Of a stretch of 64,000 nt of DNA, positions 8,819 to 16,670 are shown one piece after another. Every line of letters starts with the position of its first letter. Position 1 is the stretch's first letter. Source of the stretch: Vibrio sp. UBA2441 (GTDB lineage Bacteria; Pseudomonadota; Gammaproteobacteria; Enterobacterales; Vibrionaceae); assembly GCA_002342685.1 (NCBI GenBank), contig DDQN01000064.1, positions 51,889 to 115,888 of the forward strand, given 5' to 3'. The notes under the pieces were generated by a model. It was given only the letters and a program-made list of their open reading frames with translations, searched no databases and had not been told where the DNA came from. Both the position numbers and the translations under genes were made by a program.

Positions 8819-8853
8819 CAAAAGCCCTGCCAATTCGGCGGGGTTTTTTATTT
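8819..8853 (+). terminator. Terminator of rplU-rpmA
   Basis: AAAGCCCTGCC (8821-8831) pairs imperfectly with GGCGGGGTTTTTT (8837-8849), a GC-rich hairpin plus T run just after rpmA. Confidence 0.75.
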
Positions 8854-8894
8854 ATTAGAGAACATAAAGAAAGAGATATTTTGAAGAGCGGTAA

Positions 8895-8970
8895 AGGGTC
8901 ATAGGTATAAGGTAATAGGTAATGGAACATAATCACCCATCACCCATCACCCATCACCCATCACCCATAA
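8895..8970. repeat. G-rich degenerate heptamer repeat tract, locus 1
   Basis: Five perfect tandem copies of ATCACCC (8932-8966; GGGTGAT on the other strand). A degenerate segment reading GGTCATAGGTATAAGGTAATAG precedes them in pieces of 7-8 bases. It lies between the rpmA terminator and obgE. Related tracts occur at 31896-31975 and 34355-34440. Confidence 0.8.
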
Positions 8971-9055
8971 AATATTTTTCTCTTTATGTTCTAGTGAACA
9001 GATAGCATTGGATCTTGGGTGATCGATCTGATTGATATTTGGATCTGCTAAAATT

Positions 9056-9077
9056 GATATCATGACTAGATGATATC
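9056..9077. promoter_or_regulatory. Inverted repeat upstream of obgE
   Basis: GATATCAT (9056-9063) and ATGATATC (9070-9077) are perfect inverted arms with a 6-base spacer, 22 bases before the obgE start. It could be an operator or a leader hairpin; which one cannot be told. Confidence 0.5.
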
Positions 9078-9099
9078 GGCACCCAATGCGGAGTAAGAA

Positions 9100-10272
9100 A
9101 TGAAGTTCGTTGATGAAGCGGTTGTAAAAGTAGAAGCAGGCGATGGCGGTAGCGGTATTGTTAGCTTCTGGCGTGAGAAATTTGTTACCAAAGGTGGCCC
9201 GGATGGCGGCGACGGTGGTGATGGTGGTGATGTGTATGTTCAGGCTGATGAAAACCTGAATACCTTGATCGACTATCGCTTCCAGCGTTTTTATTCTGCT
9301 GAACGTGGTAAGAACGGCAGCGGCGGTAATTGTACCGGTAAACGTGGTAAAGATATCATCATGAAGGTTCCCGTGGGAACTCGTGCAGTGGATATCCACA
9401 CCAATGAAGTGGTTGGTGAAGTTGCTGAACATGGTAAGAAAATCATGGTCGCAAAAGGTGGCTGGCACGGCTTAGGCAATACCCGTTTTAAGTCATCAGT
9501 AAACAGAGCCCCTCGCCAAAAAACCTTGGGTACTAAAGGTGAAGTAAGAGAGCTTCGTTTAGAGTTATTGTTGCTTGCTGATGTCGGTATGCTCGGTTTA
9601 CCTAATGCGGGTAAATCAACCTTTATTCGCTCTGTTTCTGCTGCGAAGCCAAAAGTGGCTGATTATCCTTTCACCACCCTTATTCCTAGCTTAGGTGTAG
9701 TGAGTGTGGTTCCGGAAAAGAGTTTTGTTGTTGCGGACATTCCAGGGCTTATTGAAGGTGCAGCGGATGGCGCAGGGCTGGGAATACGATTCCTTAAGCA
9801 CTTAGAGCGTTGTCGCGTACTTCTGCATATGATTGATATTTTGCCAATTGACGGCAGTGATCCTGTACAGAATGCACTAACTATTATTGATGAGCTGGAA
9901 CAATACAGCGAAAAAGTGGCGCAAAAACCACGCTGGTTAGTGTTCAATAAGTCAGACCTTCTTCCTGAAGAAGAAGCCAATGAAAAGATCCAAGAGATCT
10001 TAGAAGCATTAGGCTGGGAAGATGAATACTTCAAGATTTCGGCGGTGAATAAACAAGGTACAAAAGAACTTTGTTATAAGCTGGCTGACTTTATGGATAC
10101 TTTACCTAGAGAAATTGAAGAACAGTCTGAAGAAGAGAAAGTCGACTTTATGTGGGATGACTACCATAAAGATGCCATGTCAGGTAAGAATGTGATTACC
10201 GAAGATGACGACGACGATGATGATTGGGATGATGATGAAGATGATGGTCACGTTATCTATGTTCGTGATTAA
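9100..10272 (+). CDS. obgE: Ribosome-assembly GTPase ObgE/CgtA
   Basis: A 390-residue Obg-family GTPase acting in 50S subunit maturation and in stringent-response physiology. The glycine-rich OBG fold occupies about residues 1-158 (GGDGGDGGDV and further Gly-rich strands). The G domain follows with GLPNAGKST (about 166-174), DIPGLIEGA, NKSD and ISAV. The C-terminal tail is strongly acidic (a run of Asp/Glu around residues 368-383), as in other gammaproteobacterial Obg proteins. It sits downstream of rplU-rpmA but is separated from them by a terminator and a repeat tract, so it probably has its own promoter. Confidence 0.97.
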   Translation: MKFVDEAVVKVEAGDGGSGIVSFWREKFVTKGGPDGGDGGDGGDVYVQADENLNTLIDYRFQRFYSAERGKNGSGGNCTGKRGKDIIMKVPVGTRAVDIHTNEVVGEVAEHGKKIMVAKGGWHGLGNTRFKSSVNRAPRQKTLGTKGEVRELRLELLLLADVGMLGLPNAGKSTFIRSVSAAKPKVADYPFTTLIPSLGVVSVVPEKSFVVADIPGLIEGAADGAGLGIRFLKHLERCRVLLHMIDILPIDGSDPVQNALTIIDELEQYSEKVAQKPRWLVFNKSDLLPEEEANEKIQEILEALGWEDEYFKISAVNKQGTKELCYKLADFMDTLPREIEEQSEEEKVDFMWDDYHKDAMSGKNVITEDDDDDDDWDDDEDDGHVIYVRD

Positions 10273-10285
10273 TTTCAGATAATAA

Positions 10286-10318
10286 AAAACCGCAATATTA
10301 TATTGCGGTTTTTTTTTG
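10286..10318 (+). terminator. Terminator of obgE
   Basis: AACCGCAATA (10289-10298) pairs with TATTGCGGTT (10301-10310), followed by eight T. Confidence 0.9.
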
Positions 10319-10368
10319 TTCTTTAGTATTAATATGGGAATATTTTAAGGGTTGAGTTAGGAGGCTTA

Positions 10369-11154
10369 ATGGACAAACAATTAAGTGTTGAAGTTCGACA
10401 AAGAGAGATATCACGTTTAGTCGCTCAAGCAGGCCAAATGTTGCTGGCTCATGGTGCTGAAAGTACGTTAGTCAATGACATTATGTGTCGTATGGGGCTG
10501 GCGAGTGGCGCTGAAGAAGTGGAGGTTTCTCTATCCGCCAGCTCACTCGTTGTGACCACATTTATCAATGATCGATGCATGACAACGACGCGACGTTGTG
10601 CTGACAAGGGCATTAATATGAGGGTCGTTACTCAAATCCAGAGAATCTGCATTATGATGGAGAAAGGGATCTTAAATGGATCTTTGGCGCAAAAACGACT
10701 GAATGACATTAACCCGGAACGTTACAACCGCTGGCTGGTTGTATTTATGATTGGCTTGTCTTGTGCCAGTTTTAGTCATCTGGCGGGCGGCGACTGGTGG
10801 GTGTTTTTCATGACTTTTACCGCTTCATCTATTGGTATGATCGTAAGGCAAGAGATTGGACATCGACACTTTAACCCTCTGCTTAACTTTGCGGTAACTG
10901 CCTTTGTGACAACACTTATTTCGGCACAAGCGGTAATCTATGACATAGGTAATCAGCCATTTCTTGCCATGGCATCTTCAGTATTGATGTTGGTTCCCGG
11001 TTTTCCACTAATTAATTCGGTTTCAGATATGGTCAAAGGCTATATCAATATGGGGATTGCTCGTTTCGTTATGGCTAGCATGCTTACATTAGCAACCTCA
11101 CTTGGGATAGTTGGTGCAATGACATTGGTTGGTGTATGGGGATGGGTAGGCTAA
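10369..11154 (+). CDS. yjjP: ThrE/YjjP-type exporter subunit
   Basis: A 261-residue membrane protein of the threonine/serine exporter (ThrE, DUF1212) family. The cytoplasmic N-terminal half carries the family signature GAESTLVNDIM and VVTTFINDRCMT. At least four hydrophobic helices follow from about residue 118 on. In many bacteria ThrE is one polypeptide; here, as in E. coli, it is split into YjjP and YjjB, with the next gene overlapping its stop codon. E. coli YjjPB is reported to export succinate and actinobacterial ThrE exports threonine, so the substrate here is uncertain. GGAGG lies 6 bases before ATG. Confidence 0.88.
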   Translation: MDKQLSVEVRQREISRLVAQAGQMLLAHGAESTLVNDIMCRMGLASGAEEVEVSLSASSLVVTTFINDRCMTTTRRCADKGINMRVVTQIQRICIMMEKGILNGSLAQKRLNDINPERYNRWLVVFMIGLSCASFSHLAGGDWWVFFMTFTASSIGMIVRQEIGHRHFNPLLNFAVTAFVTTLISAQAVIYDIGNQPFLAMASSVLMLVPGFPLINSVSDMVKGYINMGIARFVMASMLTLATSLGIVGAMTLVGVWGWVG

Positions 11155-11618
11155 TGGAATTTATATTCGCTTTACTAAATGATATGTTTTTTGCTGCGAT
11201 TCCAGCTGTCGGCTTTGCGCTGGTGTTTAATGTACCTAAAAAAGCACTTATTTATTGTGCTGTGGGTGGTGCATTAGGCCATGGCTCTCGTTTTATTTTC
11301 CTTCATTTTGGCGTACCGATAGAGTGGGCCACTTTTTTTGCGGCTACGATTGTAGGCATGATAGGTGTTCATTGGTCACATCAATTTCTCGCACATCCTA
11401 AAGTATTTACTGTTGCGGCGTTAATCCCGATGATCCCGGGCGTTTTTGCCTTTAAAGCCATGATTGCATTGGTCGAGATAAATCATCTGGGTTATACACC
11501 AGAGCTTATTTCAATTATGTTAGAGAACTTCCTCAAGGCTATGTTTATTATTGCAGGTCTTGCTATTGGGTTGGCGTTGCCTGGCTTGCTCTTTTATCGT
11601 CGTCGTTCAGTGGTTTAG
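11154..11618 (+). CDS. yjjB: ThrE/YjjB-type exporter subunit
   Basis: A 154-residue protein with four to five predicted membrane helices, corresponding to the C-terminal half of ThrE (DUF3815). Conserved features include ALIYCAVGGALGHGSR and LIPMIPGVFAFKAM. I chose the ATG at 11154 because it overlaps the yjjP stop (TAATG), a translational-coupling arrangement. An in-frame ATG six codons earlier lies inside yjjP and adds nothing recognisable. The protein probably forms one membrane complex with YjjP. Confidence 0.88.
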   Translation: MEFIFALLNDMFFAAIPAVGFALVFNVPKKALIYCAVGGALGHGSRFIFLHFGVPIEWATFFAATIVGMIGVHWSHQFLAHPKVFTVAALIPMIPGVFAFKAMIALVEINHLGYTPELISIMLENFLKAMFIIAGLAIGLALPGLLFYRRRSVV

Positions 11619-11698
11619 TTCAGCAATGGATTTTTTAATGCCAATTGATTTATGATAGCTGCGCACTGAGTCTTTAAATCTTCAAAGTAGAATGCCCA

Positions 11699-12181
11699 AT
11701 GAAAATAAGTATGATCGCCGCAATGGCAAATAACAGAGTTATAGGAAAGGATAACCAGATGCCATGGCATCTGCCAGCAGATTTCTCTTGGTTTAAGCGT
11801 TGTACAATGGGGAAACCTGTTGTGATGGGGCGTAAAACATTTGAGTCTATTGGTCGTCCTTTACCGGGGCGACAAAATATTGTTATTAGCCGAGATCCTC
11901 AAATTAGTTTTTCAGGAGTGACGATGACTTCATCAATCGATGAGGCGCTAGATATTGTGAAAGAAGAGCCAGAAGTGATGATTATTGGTGGAGGCTCTAT
12001 TTATCAAGCTTGTCTAAATAAAGCAGATAAACTTTATCTTACCCATATCGATCTGGATGTTGACGGTGATACTCAATTTCCTGATTGGGGAAATGCATGG
12101 CAAGAAACATATTCAGAAGAGTATTTTTCCGACGAGAAGAACCAGTATGATATGAGATTTACAGTGTTAGAGAGAATCTAA
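11699..12181 (+). CDS. folA: Dihydrofolate reductase
   Basis: A 160-residue chromosomal DHFR reducing dihydrofolate to tetrahydrofolate with NADPH. Seen: ISMIAAMANNRVIGKDNQMPWHLP (in parts), with the catalytic-site acidic position in LPADFSWFK; MGRKTFESIGRPLPGRQN for NADPH; and the IIGGGSIY loop. It is the target of trimethoprim. The ATG follows 80 bases after yjjB on the same strand. It is convergent with apaH and shares a hairpin terminator with it. Confidence 0.97.
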   Translation: MKISMIAAMANNRVIGKDNQMPWHLPADFSWFKRCTMGKPVVMGRKTFESIGRPLPGRQNIVISRDPQISFSGVTMTSSIDEALDIVKEEPEVMIIGGGSIYQACLNKADKLYLTHIDLDVDGDTQFPDWGNAWQETYSEEYFSDEKNQYDMRFTVLERI

Positions 12182-12196
12182 CCCATTATTACCGTC

Positions 12197-12229
12197 ATCC
12201 TGAAAGCTGCGTTAGCAGCTATTCAGGAT
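12197..12229. terminator. Shared folA/apaH hairpin (REP-like)
   Basis: ATCCTGAAAGCTGC (12197-12210) is inverted against GCAGCTATTCAGGAT (12215-12229) with loop GTTA and one bulged A. It lies between the stop codons of two convergent genes, so it can terminate both. The motif resembles the dispersed REP-like hairpins of Vibrio intergenic regions, and no long T run follows. Confidence 0.7.
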
Positions 12230-12238
12230 CTGGGTTTA

Positions 12239-13048
12239 TTAGTGATGTAAACTTGCTTGAGTGAAAAATTTCTTATCTTCCCAACGAATCATGGTGAGAT
12301 CGCCGCCCCAGACGCAGCCGGTATCTAGGCCAATGACATCCTTTCTCTGACAACCCATCAATGCAGCCCAGTGACCAAACAGAATTGTTTTTTTTACTTT
12401 TGCTCTTTTTTTGAGTTTGAACCATGGAATCAAATTGTCCTGTTTGATCTCATTTGGTGGCTGTTTACAAAGCATATCCAAGCGACCGTCCGGAGAGCAG
12501 AATCGCATGCGCGTATAGGCATTGATAATATAGCGATAGCGTTCAATACCTTGTAAATTTTCATGCCATAAATCGGGTGTGTTTGAGTACATCTGTTCGA
12601 CTAAGGACGCCCAGTTATCGCTGCTTAAGATAGTCTCTACTTCACGAGCGGCTGAACGAGCTTGCTTAAGTGTCCATTGTGGAGAGATGCCGGCATGGCA
12701 AACCACAAAGTCATCATGTTCTGCTAATAATGGTTGGCGACGAAGCCAGTCTAGTAGTTCGTCTTTGTCATCTGCAGCAAAGATATTCGCCGTTTTATCC
12801 TTTTTCTTTAGTGGGTGTACACCGAGTGAAATAGCGAGCAGGTGTAAGTCATGATTACCAAGTATTGGGACAGCAGAAGGGCCTAAAGACTTTACAAATC
12901 TGAGAGTTTCGAGAGATTTTGGTCCTCTGGCAACCAAATCACCAGCTAACCAGAGAGTATCGAGTTTTGGATCAAAACAGGCTTTATCCAGTAGTTTTTG
13001 CAATTCATCGAAACAACCTTGAATATCACCGACGATATAGTTAGCCAC
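12239..13048 (-). CDS. apaH: Diadenosine tetraphosphatase
   Basis: A 269-residue metallophosphatase that hydrolyses Ap4A symmetrically to ADP and can remove Np4 caps from RNA. The phosphoesterase motifs are GDIQGCFDEL (residues 7-16), GDLVARGP and GNHDLHL, with HAGISPQW further on. It is the last gene of the lptD-surA-pdxA-rsmA-apaG-apaH cluster, the same order as in E. coli. It starts 9 bases after apaG. Confidence 0.96.
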   Translation of the reverse strand: MANYIVGDIQGCFDELQKLLDKACFDPKLDTLWLAGDLVARGPKSLETLRFVKSLGPSAVPILGNHDLHLLAISLGVHPLKKKDKTANIFAADDKDELLDWLRRQPLLAEHDDFVVCHAGISPQWTLKQARSAAREVETILSSDNWASLVEQMYSNTPDLWHENLQGIERYRYIINAYTRMRFCSPDGRLDMLCKQPPNEIKQDNLIPWFKLKKRAKVKKTILFGHWAALMGCQRKDVIGLDTGCVWGGDLTMIRWEDKKFFTQASLHH

Positions 13049-13057
13049 ATTGCCTCT

Positions 13058-13438
13058 TTAGTTTAAAATATTAGGGATCGCTAAGCGAAATGGTTCAATG
13101 ACACAATGAAACTCATTGCCACTTTCGTCGTGCATGACGTATAGTCCTTGCATTACACCGACGGGTGTTTCAATGGCAGTAGCGCTGGTATAAGTATATT
13201 CATCGTTAGCTGGAATATAAGGCTGTTGCCCAACAACGCCTTCACCTTCAATCGAAAGCTGCTTTCCGTTGGCGTCAGTAATTAACCAGCGACGTTCCAT
13301 CAGTTGAACCTTACTATTACTCAGGTTCTTAATTGTAATGACGTAGGCGAAGATATAACGATTTTTGTCAGGTTGGGATTGCTCTTCGACATACTTGGTA
13401 TGTACTTTACATATTACACTGGGTTGAGTAACGTCCAT
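13058..13438 (-). CDS. apaG: ApaG (Co2+/Mg2+ efflux protein, DUF525)
   Basis: A 126-residue immunoglobulin-like domain protein of the ApaG family, at its usual length. Conserved blocks seen are FAYVITIKNLSNSKVQL, RRWLITDANG, EGEGVVGQQPYI and TYTSATAIETPVGVMQG. ApaG is genetically linked to divalent cation (cobalt) tolerance in Salmonella, but its biochemical role is unclear. It sits between rsmA and apaH in the conserved operon, 97 bases after rsmA. Confidence 0.94.
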   Translation of the reverse strand: MDVTQPSVICKVHTKYVEEQSQPDKNRYIFAYVITIKNLSNSKVQLMERRWLITDANGKQLSIEGEGVVGQQPYIPANDEYTYTSATAIETPVGVMQGLYVMHDESGNEFHCVIEPFRLAIPNILN

Positions 13439-13535
13439 GTTGATCTCACTTTAATCACAACGGGTATGGAAATGCATGTTGAAGTGAATGGCTTCACTTT
13501 AAACAAACAATTCCGCCCAATATCGATAAATACCG

Positions 13536-14342
13536 TTATTTATGATTTTTATTCAACCAGTTAGCCATATCAACAAATTGTTCTAGCGTTAGGTTTTCTG
13601 GTCTCATTGAAGGGTTAACCCCTAGGCTTTCCAACGTTTCAATATCAAGTAAATGTCGGTAGCAGTTTCGTACTGTTTTGCGTCTTTGATTAAAGCCGTC
13701 GCGACACACTCGGTCTAACCACTTGAGGCTGTCTGCAGGGTATGGAAGTTCCTCGTATGGTGACAGACGAACAACCGCAGAGTCCACTTTTGGTGGCGGA
13801 ATAAAGGCGGTAGGCGGAACTTCTAATACAGGGGTAACTTTACAGTAATACTGAGCCATTACTGTTAAACGCCCATAAGCCTTGGTTCCTGGTCCAGCGG
13901 CTAAACGATTTACCACCTCTTTTTGCAACATAAAGTGCATATCTTGAATATCTTTATGAAACTCAAACAGGTGGAACATTAACGGGGTCGAAATGTTGTA
14001 TGGTAAGTTACCAAAGATACGTAGTTTGTTATTTGGTTTTACCAACTGGGTAAAATCAAATTGCATTGCGTCACCTTCATGAATGGTTAGCTTTGAGGCT
14101 AATTCAGGATGGTTTCGCAAGCGCTCTGCAAGGTCTCGGTCTAATTCAATGACGGTAAACTTGTCGACTTCTTTGCCTACAGGTTCCGTAATAGCACCTA
14201 AACCAGGACCGATTTCAACCAGGTTTTGTCCCGGTCTTGGATTAATAGCGGAAACAATACCGTCGATCACATACGGATCATTAAGAAAGTTTTGACCAAA
14301 ACGTTTCCGCGCTTTGTGCCCTAAGTGGACATCATTTCTCAT
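13536..14342 (-). CDS. rsmA: 16S rRNA m6(2)A1518/A1519 dimethyltransferase
   Basis: A 268-residue KsgA/RsmA methyltransferase that dimethylates two adjacent adenosines in helix 45 of 16S rRNA during late 30S assembly. Seen: KRFGQNFLNDPYVI at the N-terminus, the SAM motif VEIGPGLGAITEP (about residues 43-54), and the catalytic NLPYNIST (about 114). The C-terminal region contains FNQRRKTVRNCY. Its start overlaps the pdxA stop by four bases (ATGA), so translation is probably coupled. Confidence 0.97.
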   Translation of the reverse strand: MRNDVHLGHKARKRFGQNFLNDPYVIDGIVSAINPRPGQNLVEIGPGLGAITEPVGKEVDKFTVIELDRDLAERLRNHPELASKLTIHEGDAMQFDFTQLVKPNNKLRIFGNLPYNISTPLMFHLFEFHKDIQDMHFMLQKEVVNRLAAGPGTKAYGRLTVMAQYYCKVTPVLEVPPTAFIPPPKVDSAVVRLSPYEELPYPADSLKWLDRVCRDGFNQRRKTVRNCYRHLLDIETLESLGVNPSMRPENLTLEQFVDMANWLNKNHK

Positions 14343-15334
14343 TTTTTCTTCTCAACTAATTCTATTGCGTATTTTAGAGCTGTTTGGAAACTTCCTGTAT
14401 CCGCTTGCCCGGTTCCTGCAAGATCTAATGCTGTGCCATGATCTACAGAGGTTCTTATAAAGGGTAGACCAAGAGTAACATTTACTGAACGGCCGAACCC
14501 TTTGTATTTCAATACAGGCAAAACCTGATCATGGTACATGCCCAATACAGCGTCTGCTTGCTGAAGATATTTTTCATTAAAAATTGTGTCGGCTGGTAAA
14601 GGACCAACCAAATTAAAACCATTTTCTTGTCGGAGTTTGTCCAATGTTGGCGTAATGGTTGTAATCTCCTCATTGCCAAGGCAACCATCTTCTCCTGCAT
14701 GTGGATTTAACCCACAAACGTAGATTTGTGGTGACTCAATCGCGAACTTAGTTACAAGGTCTTCATGAAGGATGCGGATTATACTCTCTAGACGCTCTGC
14801 TGTAACGGCTTTTGATATATAAGCGAGTGGGAGGTGTGTCGTAACCAGTGCGACTCTAAGCCCTTCTGTTGCCAACATCATCACAACCAGAGGTGTGTTG
14901 GATTTTTCAGCAAAAAATTCGGTATGCCCACTGAACGCCACACCAGCCCGATTTATCACGCCTTTATGCACAGGTCCGGTTACCACAGCATCGAATTCAT
15001 TAGTCATGCAACCTTGAGTAGCACGCTCTAAGGTTTTTAATACATAGTGGCCATTATCTTCATTCAACTCTCCCGCAATGACTGGAGAAGATGTTGAAAT
15101 ATGATCAACGATTAAGCTACCTGCTTTTTGTGGCTTAGCTTGTTGTGATGCATCGTAATCAATGAATTCCACGTCGAGGTTGAGCGCCTGTGCTCTTTGA
15201 GCCAGCATCGGTTTATCGGCACAAACAACAATTTGATGTGGCCAATTGTGCTGAGATAGGGCTAATACAAGATCTGGCCCTATACCTGCGGGTTCTCCTG
15301 CGGTGACAATGATGCTTTGCGTTTGTTGACTCAT
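14339..15334 (-). CDS. pdxA: 4-hydroxythreonine-4-phosphate dehydrogenase
   Basis: A 331-residue PdxA that oxidises 4-phosphohydroxy-L-threonine in the DXP-dependent route to pyridoxal phosphate. Seen: TAGEPAGIGPDL at the N-terminus, GHTEFFAEK with the metal/substrate histidine, NPHAGEDGCLG, and MYHDQVLPVLKYKGF with a second metal His. It is overlapped by surA upstream and rsmA downstream, four bases each, so the three cistrons are tightly coupled. Confidence 0.97.
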   Translation of the reverse strand: MSQQTQSIIVTAGEPAGIGPDLVLALSQHNWPHQIVVCADKPMLAQRAQALNLDVEFIDYDASQQAKPQKAGSLIVDHISTSSPVIAGELNEDNGHYVLKTLERATQGCMTNEFDAVVTGPVHKGVINRAGVAFSGHTEFFAEKSNTPLVVMMLATEGLRVALVTTHLPLAYISKAVTAERLESIIRILHEDLVTKFAIESPQIYVCGLNPHAGEDGCLGNEEITTITPTLDKLRQENGFNLVGPLPADTIFNEKYLQQADAVLGMYHDQVLPVLKYKGFGRSVNVTLGLPFIRTSVDHGTALDLAGTGQADTGSFQTALKYAIELVEKKK

Positions 15335-16626
15335 TGTTCTTCACCACTATCACTTTGTAAGTATTCAATGAATGCACTTGCTCGCATCTCTTGAATCCAG
15401 GCAGAGGCTTCTTCATTAAACTTGCGATTGAACAAGATTCTATAGGCTTTGTTTTTTATGGCAGAATCTGTTTTATCGACTTCTCTTCGATCCAGAACTT
15501 CTACAATGTGCCAGCCGTGAACGGTTTTAAATGGTTCACTGATTTGACCTATAGGTAATGTTTCAACCTGATATTTAAATTCAGGTACATAGAGATCAGG
15601 CGTTTGATACCCTAGTTCACCATCTTGTGCTGCTGAGCCTGAATCCTGACTATGCTGAGAAGCCAATTTGGCAAATGTCGTTTCACCCGATTTAATGCGG
15701 CGGCTGAATTCTTCAAGCTGACGTTTTGCGCCGTCATCACTTAAAATAACGGATGTTTTTATTAAAATGTGACGGGAATTGGCTTCAGTAACAGCGACAG
15801 TTTCTAAGCCTTTTACGTCGTCAATCTTTAAAATGTGGAAACCCACTCCACTTCGGAATGGCCCAATAATAGCGTCTTTGGATTGAGTCGTAATTTGGTC
15901 GGCAAAGATGGTTGGCATCTCTTCTTTGCGCATCCAACCCCAATCACCACCTTGAAGGGCCTTAGGGCCTTTTGAGTAGGTAATTGCCATCTTGGTAAAG
16001 TCGTCGCCCTGCTCCAGTTTTTGACTGATGGCTATAGCTTCATTTTCTAATGTTTGTTTATCAATACCATCCTCAAATTTTAGCTGAATGTGTTGGATCT
16101 TGTATTGAACGGTAGCATTGGTTTGTTCTGAGAGTTGCTTAGTCAGGCTATCGACCTCAGCAGGGAGAATATTGATTCTGCGTCGTACTAATGCACTTCT
16201 AGCTTCAGAGATGGCAATGTCCTTCCGAACTTGTTCTCGGTATGCTGCATAGTCGATATTATCCGTTGCTAAAGCTTGACGATACTCATCCACAGACTGG
16301 TTATTTTCTTTAGCAATATCTTGAATTGCCTGATCAAGCCTATTGTCATCAATTCTGACGCCCAGTCGCTGGGCTTCCTGTAACTGGATGGTGTCTAAAA
16401 TTAATTTCTCAACCACCTGCTCTTGTAATACAGACAAGTCAGGTAGTGCCTGATTTGTTGTTTTTGCATTATTGCGCAGGGATTTAATCGCACTGTCTAT
16501 ATCGCTTTGCAAAATAACGCCGTCGTTGACGATAACTTTTACACTATCAAGTGCCACTGGCACTGCGAACGTCATCGTCGAGGCCAATAGAGATAAACCG
16601 AATAAGGCGTGTTTCCACATTTTCAT
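15331..16626 (-). CDS. surA: Periplasmic chaperone and peptidyl-prolyl isomerase SurA
   Basis: A 431-residue periplasmic chaperone for outer-membrane proteins. The N-terminal signal peptide (about residues 1-22, WKHALFGLSLLASTMTFA) is followed by the SurA N domain and two parvulin domains. The first parvulin domain is near residues 170-270 (GGDWGWMRKEEMP) and the second near 282-380 (DGELGYQTPDLYVPEF, HGWHIVEVLDRR). A short C-terminal helix completes the chaperone module. It lies directly downstream of lptD, whose product is one of its best-known clients. Confidence 0.96.
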   Translation of the reverse strand: MKMWKHALFGLSLLASTMTFAVPVALDSVKVIVNDGVILQSDIDSAIKSLRNNAKTTNQALPDLSVLQEQVVEKLILDTIQLQEAQRLGVRIDDNRLDQAIQDIAKENNQSVDEYRQALATDNIDYAAYREQVRKDIAISEARSALVRRRINILPAEVDSLTKQLSEQTNATVQYKIQHIQLKFEDGIDKQTLENEAIAISQKLEQGDDFTKMAITYSKGPKALQGGDWGWMRKEEMPTIFADQITTQSKDAIIGPFRSGVGFHILKIDDVKGLETVAVTEANSRHILIKTSVILSDDGAKRQLEEFSRRIKSGETTFAKLASQHSQDSGSAAQDGELGYQTPDLYVPEFKYQVETLPIGQISEPFKTVHGWHIVEVLDRREVDKTDSAIKNKAYRILFNRKFNEEASAWIQEMRASAFIEYLQSDSGEEQ

Positions 16627-16670
16627 TTATGTTTCCAAAGTCATTATTATTGCTAGTTCGAGCAATACAT

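Noticed and set aside
8931..8970. Possible CRISPR-like or telomere-like array
   Set aside because: The units are 7 bases with no spacers and no Cas genes nearby; it is a simple tandem repeat.
9663..10034. Minus-strand frame inside obgE
   Set aside because: It lies opposite conserved GTPase motifs, has no ribosome-binding site and shows no recognisable domain.
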